Assembly: GCA_003049485.1 (NCBI GenBank)
Contig: PYST01000399.1
Coordinates: 1-32,134, forward strand
Direction of reading: 5' to 3'
DNA length: 32,134 nucleotides
From: Ophioceras dolichostomum
Taxonomy: Eukaryota; Ascomycota; Sordariomycetes; Magnaporthales; Ophioceraceae
The notes under the pieces were generated by a model. That model was not told the DNA's origin. It did not search any database and saw only the letters and a list, made by a program, of their open reading frames with translations. Shown one piece after another: positions 9,356 to 18,958 of this stretch. Numbering within the stretch: the first letter of the stretch is position 1; every line of letters begins with the position of its first letter. The translations under genes and the position numbers were made by a program.

Positions 9356-11740
9356 TTAGACATCGATAGGACGAGGGATATGCTGCGGCTTCTCGGGGCT
9401 CCCTCTAAAAGCCAGAGACGTAGTCGTCATACCACCCGCGGCGGCGACTGGAGGCAGGCACACCTTCGGCTCGGTGACGGTAGTGGCAGAGTCGGTGGCG
9501 ATGACAACAGGAGCCTCGGGCGCCGCGATCTTGACAGGCTTCACAGCGACGGAGATGACATCCTGCGTCTGCTCCGGCGTGTCAGGCGAGCTGCGCGTGG
9601 GCGGTCGGTCGGGCTTGCTGCGGGGTGTGGAGGGACGCACGGAGCCGTCGTGGCCCTTGCTCGTTCCGGGCGACCGTTCGCCCTTGATCCATTTGCCGGT
9701 TTCCTGGTCCAAGATGGCTTTGACGGGTAGCTTGATGATGAGGCTGGACGGGTGATCATCGCCCTCTTCGTCGTCGGCCATGTCGTCGTCCTCGAACTCC
9801 TCCTCGATATCGTCGTCCGACTCGTCCGGGATGTGCTCGTCTTCCTCCTCGTCGTCGCCAAAGTCGGGCTCGCTGCCTTCGTCCTCATCCGAGTCGTAGC
9901 TGTCATCTGCCCTTGACTTCTTCGACGTCCAGCCGTTTGTGCCTTGGTTCACTGCCGCGGATCGTCGCGGCCGGCCGGTGCGGCCGACGGAGGTTTCGAC
10001 CTTCATCTCGTAGTCCTCGTCGTTGCCTTGCGCGCTGTTCGCTACGCTAGTGCCGTCGTCGTTGCTCATGGTCTCGGTCGCCAGGCGGTGCGGGGCTCGG
10101 ATCTGGCGGCCGCTGGCGGTCGTGACAGGACCGGCGGGCTCAGCTGGGGTGTGCGTCCCGGTATTGCGAGTTGATCGGCGGTTGGTGGAGTCGGTCAAGA
10201 AGTCATCGTCTTCATCGTCGTAGGTGTACTTGGCCCGCTTGCCACGCGTGCGGCCTTCGTACAGGGAGAAGCCAGGCTCGGGCCTCTTGAACTGTTGCTT
10301 GCGCGCCAGGCGGTATTCCCGACGTCGTTGCTTCTACATGGCCGTTAGCTCTAGCTCACTAGGTAAGTGGCACATACACAGGGGAGGAGTAAGATGCGCA
10401 CCTCGAGTGACTCCTCGAAGAAGGGGATCTGGTCTTGAAGCTTTTGGCTAAGCTTCTTCGCCTTGGGGCCGCCATCTGTAGTCAGGAGCTTGTCCGTCAG
10501 GGCGTGAACGTCCTCGATGCTGCCGGCGACGCTCCACCAGGTGCGCTTTACGCCAGCCGGGTTGCTTTCGCGGTAGACGCGGAATGACGTGTGGTCGAGG
10601 CCCTCGATCAAAAAGTAGCGCCGCTTATCGCTATCCGACCCGAGCGGCTGGACGGAGAGGGGTTGGTTGATGTCATCCTCCTGCCGCTTGTTCTTGTATG
10701 CAGCATCAATCTTGTCCTTGACAGCCTTGCTTGACGACATAGTCCAGAGGATGAGCTGGCGAAGGAATCCCAACTGCATATCACCCAGGCAAACAGGTTA
10801 GTCAGTCAGGCTCGCAGCTCACGAACTGGTCCGACGACACTTGCGCGCACCCGCGGCCTTCATGCGCCATTTTTCGTCTTATATAACGTACCCGTTGCTC
10901 CGGATTCATGGAGATGAAGGTGGCTCCGCCAGCAAGAGGATTGTTGCCAGCCCAGGAGGAGGGCCACGCGGATTCGTTGTTTTTGACAGCATCTTCGACG
11001 GCTCGGCTGTAGTGACCTGGTCTGCGATCGATCCAACACTCATAATGTCAGAAACGGCGCTCGACGAGAAAACAAGAAATGTGCATAACATTTGCGCACA
11101 GTACGTTGTACCGAAGAAGAAGTGAAAAAGGAAAGAAGGGAAAGAAAACGTTGGAGGGAGAAAAGAGGGCGCTCAAAGCTTACTTGACATCCTGCTGGCG
11201 GTTGTGGAGCAGCTTCAAGAGAGAACACAGAAACTGCTCGATGCGGTCTCCAGGAATCGAGTCGACTATCTCGCCCTCCAGCTCCTTCGGTCCAAAAGTT
11301 GCGAGGTTTTTGGGGAAGAGGTCGTTGAATCTCGCCCGGAACATAACGATGAACTTGGCGGTGCGCCCATGTTAGCAAAGCTCGAGCTGGTTGGTGTTTG
11401 CTGAGCAGCCCTCGGCGCCCCTCCACCTCCACCACCAAATCACCACCAGACGCGATATTTCGCGCACAACAGGTTTTGGACGCGACAAATCAATGAAAAT
11501 ACTCACAGCTATGTCGGGATTGTCTGCCAGCACATACTCGTGCGGCGGCGAGGGCTCTCGCTTGGGCGGCGGTGGCGACATCTCCTTGGGCTGGGCGGCC
11601 ATAGCGGTTGACTTGGGCACCTTGTGGAAGAACTTGAGGATGCCGCCCTCCTTCTTCAATTGCACATCGGAATCATCGTCAACAGGGGGAGGGGATAAGG
11701 AAGGAACGGAGGAGAGATCTGACGAATCGTCTCCAGCCAT
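9356..11740 (-). CDS. DDT/WHIM-like acidic nuclear protein, probable chromatin-remodelling subunit
   Basis: Five exons (11740-11507, 11353-11184, 11021-10892, 10773-10402, 10333-9356) encode 627 residues. Residues 67-178 (HEYVLADNPDIA/FIVMFRARF... FGPKELEGEI... DRIEQFLCSLLKLL) resemble the DDT/WHIM1 helical region. About 179-302 continues with LGFLRQLILW and a segment (RRYFLIEGLDHTSFRVYRE) like the WHIM2/WSD part of ISWI partners and RSF1/CECR2-type proteins. A basic stretch with a GFSLYEGRTRGKR motif follows (about 303-337). Then come a TGRPRRS AT-hook-like patch (about 421-427) and a very acidic tract (about 445-495) that could bind histones. There is no WAC domain, so it is shorter than Itc1/Acf1. 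Introns have good donors and branch points, except that intron 1 uses a CCAAG acceptor. The chromatin role is inference from the domain pattern. Confidence 0.75.
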
Positions 11741-14034
11741 GGCTCGTGGGGGCACTTCGTTTGCGACTGAGTTTTGTTTGCCTGTTTGTTCGCCGGGGGG
11801 TGCACGAAAGTAATGGCTTGAGGGCTGAGGTTGGAGACGGGAGTGATCAGGAAAGAAACTGCCGCCAAATTGCCCACACACCCAACAAACCCACTTTAGT
11901 CTAGAGCCGCACGCCGCTCAAACCTCGAGGAGGGCGGCCATGTGATAGGCCAGAGTAACTCGTCTACTATCGTTGGTAAACCCTACCTTGGGAGAAGCAG
12001 CCTTGTTGGCCCCCTGAGAGCTGAGAGAGGCAGTACTTGGCAATGCTGAGCACAGCATCCACCAAACCAGTCAGTGCATGTCGATGCCATCTTCTCCTCA
12101 TCGCCATTCCCGGACCACAACCGTCTTCATCGTCATATGCCTCTCCCCTCTTTGAGACCACCAACGACACCTGCACGACCGGCCTCATTCCTGACAACCA
12201 ACTCCCTCCCATCACAGACAGGCCTGAGCCAAAAGACCCAAGCGGGGTGGATATATGCCGTCAACCGCGGCTTGTTTGTTCCTATTCTGAGAATTCAATC
12301 ATGAAATGTGCAGTTCTCACTGCAGAAATCCCTCACCCCATCGATTCGAGAAGAGCCCAACAAGAAAAGAACATGTTTTTGAATGAGTTGATGAGCTGGC
12401 TGTCCAAGGCCGGGTAGATGTGCAAAGCTTGGCGCATTGGATGAAGCCTGCTCATGTGACCTGGGCTCTTCGCTTAGTATCTCCACCAGCGAGCAATAGT
12501 CGTGGCTGATCCAGTGCATTCTCACCGCACCCAAAGAATCGCGACATGACGCTATCGCCAATCCGGATTGCTTGCCGATCTCTCCAAACTAGGAAAAACC
12601 AACCACACACACAACGACGTGAAGACTTTCGCAACCATTCCCGACTCCACCGTGAGAACTGTCCGTGAGACAGCAATATAGGAGAAGGGGTTGAGTCAAA
12701 CGCAGATGCATCCAGAATAAAAAGAAAGGCGAACCAGAGGGGTTCGGCAGCCAGACAACTCGAAGTCGAGTGTTTTGGCTCATGATGGGGTTGGTGTTGT
12801 CGGCTGTCACATTGGGGGAGCCCAGCCATGACAGAATGTGGCCGACATCCAAGATTGCTCCTCTGTCATGACTGCACCAACACAGATGTGCAGGCAACAC
12901 AACAGCAAAAACAACATACCAAGAATTAAAGAAAACGAGAAAGAAAACAAACCGGATCCCGAAGACCCGATTTATAAACCATTCTCGATATCTTCAAAGG
13001 CTCGGAGACTCTGATCACTTGATCAGAAGGCTGGGTTGCTGGTGCCTGCTGGCTCAGAGGAAGACACAGCCAGGGCCCTGAAATGGGAGGATCCCGACCA
13101 GCCCTCTGCCACCAACGTCGCAAACCAGCCAAACAGGCTTTTGACGCCATTCCCAGAAATCACTCACACATAAACGGCGAGCGAATCTTCTGCGACAAAA
13201 AAGTGTTAACAAAGCTTGATACAAACAAATCTCATGAGAAGAGAAATACCTTAAGGAGTTATGGATGAAGAGAATGAACAGAGGCAACCTGGATGATGAG
13301 AGCACAATTCACCATGAGTCCTGATGGCCGTTGCTGGTGAGCACAGGGCAAGGACAGATGAGAGGCGCATCCACCTCGACGTTGGAAGTGGAGGTTGTCA
13401 CGGGCGGCGGGGCTACAGCCAGAAAGTTGACTGTCCAGACATTTGGCCTGCCCGCGTTCCCGATTCCCGCGGCTACTGTGATGTCGGCGACCGAGGTTGA
13501 GCCGCAGAAACAAAGACGGAAAAAAAGGGCGAGGCTCTGAATTCCGTTTTCTCACAAAAAATTCCACGCGACATGTTGCTTGGGAAAGTGCAGTCGGGAG
13601 AAAGAGAAGCAGTCGTTGGTGTTGGGTGCAGCCATGCTTGTTGGAGGGACGCGACTGCTGATCAAAACGCTGGCTAGTAGATGGCCCGTGCGCGACGAAG
13701 GTTGCAGCGTCAGGTGATCAATACGCTAAACCATTCCTGGGAAGCACTTTGGCCCCACGCTAGGGCGAGGCCGCAAACCTGCCACACAAATTGGGCGGAA
13801 AAAATTACGCCAGCAAAACCTCGGTGAATTCAACCCCAACGACGACGACAGTAAGTCCAACAAGCCCAACCTCGACGCAGCATCCCGCCGCTGGCCTCCG
13901 AATTGATCATTCCACATCAATACGGAATCACCGATTGTCTGTTTTGCCAAATCGCTAATCTGTGGGATCGCTCCTCTCCCAGACTGAACCCATAACTTTC
14001 CCAGCCAGGAGCTCGCCTTCAAGGGGAAGACACA
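11741..14034. other. Gene-poor 2.3 kb between the WHIM-like gene and uL2
   Basis: A divergent intergenic region. Both promoters lie at its ends, and about 1.5 kb in the middle holds only short open frames without recognisable protein features. Frames at 12037-12417 (plus) and 13259-13567 (minus) were inspected and look random. No repeat family or RNA gene was recognised. Confidence 0.55.
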
Positions 14035-15342
14035 ATGGGTCGCGTGGTAAGTTCTCCCCAAAGGACGGCATTTTCCAGTTGGTGATCTCGGGCGAACCGG
14101 CGAGCCGGTACTGATTCCAACTCCTCTATAGATTCGTAACCAGAGGAAGGGTGCCGGTGGCATCTTCAGTACGTTTTGCGCATCTCCCCAAACAACCCTT
14201 CGCCTGCCTCAATGTCTACCTTAGTCTCGCTCGATACCGACACCGACACCGACATCGACCCCGATCTCGATATCAGTCGCACCTCGCATCCCGCATCCCG
14301 CATCTCTCACCTCGCTCGATACAATCGTCGCAATCGAAAAAGCCTGTTCATAAATCTTGTTACTTACACGTCGTTCTGCAGCCGCCTCAACCCGCCTCCG
14401 AAAGAACCCCGCCAAGTTCCGGTCACTCGACTACGCCGAGCGCCACGGCTACGTCCGGGGCATTGTGAAGGACATCATCCACGACCCCGGCCGCGGCGCG
14501 CCCCTCGCCCGCGTCGTCTTCCGCGATGCCTACAGGTTCAAGCAGCACACCGAGACCTTCATCGCCAACGAGGGCATGTACACCGGCCAGTTCATCTACG
14601 CCGGCAAGAACGCCGCCCTGACCGTCGGCAACGTCCTGCCCCTGGCCTCCGTTCCTGAGGGTACGCTGGTCTCCAACGTCGAGGAGAAGGCTGGCGACCG
14701 TGGCGCCCTGGGCCGCACCTCGGGCAACTACGTCACCGTTATTGGCCACAACCCCGACGAGGGCAAGACCCGTGTCAAGCTGCCCTCCGGCGCGAAGAAG
14801 GTTGTCAGCAGCAAGTCCCGTGGCATGATCGGCATCGTTGCCGGTGGTGGCCGTACCGACAAGCCCCTGCTGAGTATGTTTTTCCAAGTCTCCCAGCGGT
14901 GGATGGTGGCACGGATGTGGTACCAAGAAGGCAGCGGAGCTTTGCAGAGGTTTCGGGGAGAAGGAAAGATGGGACGGGCATCATCTCCATGCTGCGAACC
15001 GTTTGCTCAGTTCCTCGTAAACTCCCCGCTGTTGCTTGTGACGGACATGCCGCGATGCAGAGTCTGCACCGGTTTTGACAAACGTGTGCTGACAATCCCG
15101 GCTATTTCACCTTTACAGAGGCTTCGCGTGCCAAGCACAAGTTCGCCGTCAAGCGCAACTCGTGGCCCAAGACTCGTGGTGTTGCCATGAACCCCGTCGA
15201 CCACCCTCACGGTGGTGGTAACCATCAACACATTGGTAAGGCCTCGACCATCTCGAGATACGCTGCCCAAGGTCAAAAGGCGGGTCTTATTGCGGCGAGA
15301 AGGACGGGTCTGTTGCGCGGTACCCAGAAGACGAAGGAGTAA
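14035..15342 (+). CDS. RPL2: 60S ribosomal protein uL2 (yeast Rpl2, metazoan L8)
   Basis: A core large-subunit protein near the peptidyl-transferase centre and the inter-subunit bridges. Four exons, 14035-14046, 14132-14168, 14382-14873 and 15119-15342, give 254 residues, the same length as yeast Rpl2. Exon 1 encodes only MGRV; exon 2 encodes IRNQRKGAGGIF; exon 3 begins TASTRLRKNPAKFRSLDYAERHG. Exon 4 carries the universally conserved NPVDHPHGGGNHQHIGKAS block and ends LLRGTQKTKE. The internal GGTAAGG at GKAS is not spliced, because homologues contain that peptide. Introns are 85, 213 and 245 nt, all with GTAAGT/GTACGT/GTATGT donors. Introns clustered at the 5' end with a tiny first exon are typical of ribosomal protein genes. 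Confidence 0.97.
14230..14314 (+). repeat. Short tandem repeats inside uL2 intron 2
   Basis: A degenerate 6-bp array based on CGACAC/CGATCC (14230-14275) is followed by GCATCCC-type repeats (about 14286-14309). They make up much of the 213-nt second intron and lie well upstream of its acceptor at 14380-14381. Confidence 0.7.
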
Positions 15343-16067
15343 GAAGAGTAAAGGTTTTCTCATGTGGTTCGACGACTCTCGTGGGACGGGGTTCACCGGT
15401 TGTTTGCATGGATCTTTACTGCTTTTTAGTTGCTTCTCATCAATGGTTGCGCGCAGTTCTATTACACTTTTGGGTGGGGAGCAAGAAGGGACGGACTCTG
15501 GACGGGCAACGACAGCAATTTTCTACGCGATGCTGCCGCTCTCTCTGTGGCGGGTTCTTTCTCCCAAATATTGCACACATTACATGCACACACCGGCGTG
15601 TGCGTGCAGTATCCTCGGTTTTATAAAAGAACGGATTCCCAAAATTCTTGCAGAGAGATGGTGCCGGCCAAATAACGAATGTTCTAATGAGCAACCATGA
15701 AGCCGAAAAAAGGGGAAGAGTCCTTGGCGAGGGATACTATTCCTGCGGATGAAGGGAAGACAGCTGAGGCAGACAGACAGCTTTGAGAATCGGTTGACAG
15801 GTTGAGCTGCTCGAGGCGTAGAAATGCGTAAGCTGTGACATGGCACGGGCAGGTGCGTCCAAGCCCTCTAAATCAGGTCCCTACCGTAGGTAGGGTGATA
15901 GCGGCATCGTATGATCGGAGACTTCCCTTTCTGCCTCAGTCGGCTGGACAGAACAAAACCCCATCCATAAAAAGCTCTCAGCTCGCCTTGTATCTCACTT
16001 GAAAGGCGAGTTGCAAAAACACCAGACACACACTCCCCGTCGTACCTGGCATATTAACTCTAAGATA
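15343..16067. other. Intergenic region: uL2 3' UTR and adenosine kinase promoter
   Basis: 725 bases between two genes in the same direction. It contains a perfect hairpin CCCTACC-GTA-GGTAGGG at 15879-15895 and a TATA-like element at 15966. No further gene is seen. Confidence 0.6.
15966..15974 (+). promoter_or_regulatory. TATA-like element of the adenosine kinase gene
   Basis: CATAAAAAG lies 94 bases before the first downstream ATG (16068). A start site about 30 bases further on would give a 5' leader of roughly 70 nt and would include the upstream in-frame ATG in the mRNA. The assignment rests on sequence and position only. Confidence 0.4.
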
Positions 16068-16328
16068 ATGTTGAATACACTGAAACCGTCTGTAGTGCCA
16101 CTGACCGCCGGCCTACGGGTGTTTACAGGCCCGACTCGATCGGCCGCACCGATTTCCTATCTAGCAGTAGCGCGACAGCGGATTTCGAGGCACCCCACCA
16201 CCAAAACGCCTACACCGATCAACCCTCTCCAGCTTAACAACCCCGCTATCACAACCTCTAGCTTCGCTAGCAACCGCCACCATCTTTTCCAGACAACAAC
16301 ATCATCCTCACGACGATATTCAAGCACA
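16068..16328 (+). other. In-frame N-terminal extension of adenosine kinase, candidate mitochondrial presequence
   Basis: The first ATG after the TATA-like element is at 16068, with A at -3. It opens 87 codons in frame with the canonical kinase start at 16329. The extension begins MLNTLKPSVVPLTAGLRVF, contains no Asp or Glu, is rich in Arg, Ser, Thr and Ala, and ends SSRRYSST just before the cytosolic Met. That ending matches the R-x-Y-S type of mitochondrial peptidase site. It reads as a mitochondrial targeting sequence, which would make a second, 436-residue isoform. The features are seen; the targeting is inferred. Confidence 0.6.
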
Positions 16329-17737
16329 ATGAGCGCCACCAAGGAGTACCGTCTCTTCTGTCTGGAGAACCCTCTCCTGGGTACGTTTTTCCTCCCAATT
16401 GGGATCATAACACGGCCAATTGGCCAACTCCGAAACCCTCAACTCTTCCCTCCCCGTGATCACACCGCCCACCACTTGGCCAGCTTCATAAATTTTCCCC
16501 GAGTTACCTCCCCTCCCAGCCCTCCGTCTGCCCACCCTCTATATCACAACCTTCGCCCACCAAACACCCAAGAAGCGTCTGCTCGTAACTTCGCAGTCGT
16601 CGTCATTCCGCTGGCTCCCTGACACTGACATCGTGACTGCCGCCGCTCTCTGGAACAAACAGACATCCAGGCCTTTGGCGATGACGCACTCCTGGCCAAG
16701 TACGGCCTCAAGGCCAACGACGCCATCCTGGCGGAGCCCCAGCACGCCGGCATCTTCGAGGACCTGCTGAACAACTACGACGCCAAGCTGATCGCCGGCG
16801 GCGCGGCGCAGAACACCGCGCGGGGAGCGCAGTACCTCCTCCCGCCCAACAGCGTCGTCTTCGTCGGCGGCGTGGGCGACGACAAGTACGCGGCGATCCT
16901 GCACGACGCCGTCAAGCAGGCCGGCCTGCGCGTCGAGTACCGCGTGGACCCCAAGGTCTCTACGGGCCGGTGCGGCGTCGTGATCACGGGCCACAACCGT
17001 AGCATGTGCACCGAGCTCGGCGCGGCCAACCACTACGACCTCGAGCACCTCAAGAAGCCCGAAGTGTGGGCGCTGGCCGAGGGCGCCGAGGCCTTCTACA
17101 TCGGCGGCTACCACTTCACCGTATGCCCCGCAGCAATCATGGAGCTGGCCCGGGAGGCCGCCGCCAAGGACAAGGCCTTCATCCTGTCGCTGTCCGCGCC
17201 CTTCATCGCGCAGTTCTTCAAGGAGCCCCTGGACGCGTCCCTGCCCTACTGCGACTACGTCATCGGCAACGAGACCGAGGCGGCCGCCTTCGCCGAGTCG
17301 CACGGGCTCGAGACCGGCGACCTGAAGGAGATCGCCAAGCACATGGCCAACCTGCCCAAGGAGAACGCGAGGCGCAAGCGCGTCGCCATCGTCACCCACG
17401 GCACCGAGCCGACCATCGTGGCCGTTCAGGGCGAGGACGAGGTGAAGGAGTACCCCATCCACAAGATCGCCAAGGAGGAGATCAACGACACCACGGGCGC
17501 GGGCGACGCCTTCGCTGCCGGCCTCGCAGCCGGCATCGTCGAGGGCAAGCCCCTCGATACGTGCATCGACATGGGCCAGTGGCTTGCTCGCTTGAGCATC
17601 AAGGAGCTTGGTCCTTCGTAAGTTTATTGATCCTTACTACTCAAATGTGACAGGATGAAAGCTGACCGAACGAAATCATCACAAAACCAAACAGATTCCC
17701 GTTCCCCAAGCAGACCTACCAGCCCGGCAGCCAGTAA
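16329..17737 (+). CDS. ADO1: Adenosine kinase (PfkB/ribokinase family)
   Basis: Phosphorylates adenosine to AMP with ATP. In fungi it recycles adenosine released from the S-adenosylmethionine cycle. Exons 16329-16380, 16663-17617 and 17695-17737 give 349 residues from the canonical start MSATKEYRLFCLENPLLD, matching family length. GGAAQNTARG, the N-terminal PfkB region for ribose binding, is present. NDTTGAGDAFAAG is PfkB signature 2, with the catalytic Asp at about 299, equivalent to Asp300 of short human ADK. The end spliced from exon 3 (FPFPKQTYQPGSQ) is the conserved C terminus, and unspliced reading would stop at once after GPS. Introns are 282 nt (GTACGT) and 77 nt (GTAAGT, GCTGACC branch). 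The reading frame stays open upstream to an ATG at 16068 (see the extension entry), so the longer start may be used as well or instead. Confidence 0.96.
16393..16425. promoter_or_regulatory. Two palindromic CCAAT/ATTGG elements in adenosine kinase intron 1
   Basis: Two perfect 12-bp palindromes, TCCCAATTGGGA (16393-16404) and GGCCAATTGGCC (16414-16425), have centres 21 bp apart, just inside the first intron. Each contains CCAAT on both strands, the core bound by the fungal HAP/CBC complex. A regulatory role is inference. Confidence 0.4.
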
Positions 17738-18958
17738 ATTATCCTCATGTTCGAACTCGAGCATTGGAAGGCTTGCTTTGGTTAATGTTTTTCTTAATTT
17801 GGTGCAGGGCAGTGGTTGCTAAAAACTGGCGTTATAAGGGGGCAATAAAACCCTAGAAAGGGGGGCAAACAAAGCCCGGTTTCAACAACAGCGAATGATT
17901 TAGTTTTTCTTCTTCTCTCTTCTGAAAAAGGAAGAGAGAGGGATGAAAGGGGCATATCTGACGATATGTCCGGTTAAAATTCAACTTCAGATAGGTTAGA
18001 GAAGACAACCTACCTAACAAAAATACTGGCCCTCCCAACCGCAATTCCGTTGATACATCGTCAGAGGTTATTGACCAGATGGAAGCGAGGACCAGAGATA
18101 TTACCAAAACAATTTCTCAAGCACTCACACTCCAATCTTCCCCTCTCTCCAGCTTCTCGTCCGCCGTGATATTGTAGGTTCCAAAAAGATTACGACTAAG
18201 ATTTGACAGGCCGTCTTCTCGGCCTGGGGCTACTAGAGATTACTTTCCTCTTGAAGAATTCACACAGAGCAATCGAGATCCACAGTGAGGAGGAAGAGAA
18301 TGGTTAAGAAAAGCAAAAAGGAGAGGGAGAGAAAAGGCCGAGAGAGCCTGGATGAAGACACGGGGTTTCCGATGAGAACGTGGGGAGGCAAATCGTGGTT
18401 GTGTGGAAAGCAGGGGAAAGGAAGCCTCGGCAAACTTCACAGCAGACATCTCGGCCTAGATAGAGTAGACAGGCCAGTTTAGCAAAAGGAAGAAAGGACC
18501 CGGCGAGGCTTGGGTGCGCTGACGGCTGATACGTCAGGAAGTTGAGCAAGAAAAGGTAGAAAAAAAAAAAGTCAACCAAGCACAACAAAAACGGAGAACA
18601 CAGGGGAAAGAGGGAGTCGCCATGTCTTGATTTTTCTCGCTACCATACAAGAGAACCCGCATAGGTTACCTAGGTCAGGGGGGTGAGGCGGATCTGCAGA
18701 CATAAACAGAGGAGACTCGAGAGAATGGAAAGAATGGCAAAGCAGGCCGGACGGACGAACGGACGCCCCGCACAACGGACCCGCCCCATGCCTCCTCGTG
18801 AAATAAAATGCCCTCTCTCGTTCAAGGCAAGACCATTTAGTGCTTGTTTGATTGGCCAAGTTGAGGCTCAATTTGTCCCAGATACCGAAGCGGGGAGAAA
18901 AGCACCAAATCAAGCGAAGAGCGGTCGGCATTAGCGTTAGGGTCCGTTAGGTTAGGTG
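17738..18958. other. Convergent intergenic region between adenosine kinase and the SMG7-like gene
   Basis: 1.2 kb between facing stop codons. It is AT- and purine-rich with an A-run near 18560, an inverted pair TAGGTT (17992-17997) / AACCTA (18007-18012), and an ACCTAGGT palindrome at 18668-18675. Only short, low-complexity open frames occur. It probably holds both 3' UTRs. Confidence 0.6.

Noticed and set aside
12037..12417. Plus-strand frame of 126 codons between the WHIM-like gene and uL2
   Set aside because: No recognisable motif, mixed codon use and no promoter context; treated as random.
15231..15240. Possible donor GGTAAGG in uL2 exon 4
   Set aside because: Homologous uL2 proteins contain the peptide HIGKASTISR encoded across this site, so it is exon sequence.
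16539..17462. 307-codon minus-strand open frame
   Set aside because: Antisense to adenosine kinase; low-complexity Val/Gly/Leu composition with no family likeness.
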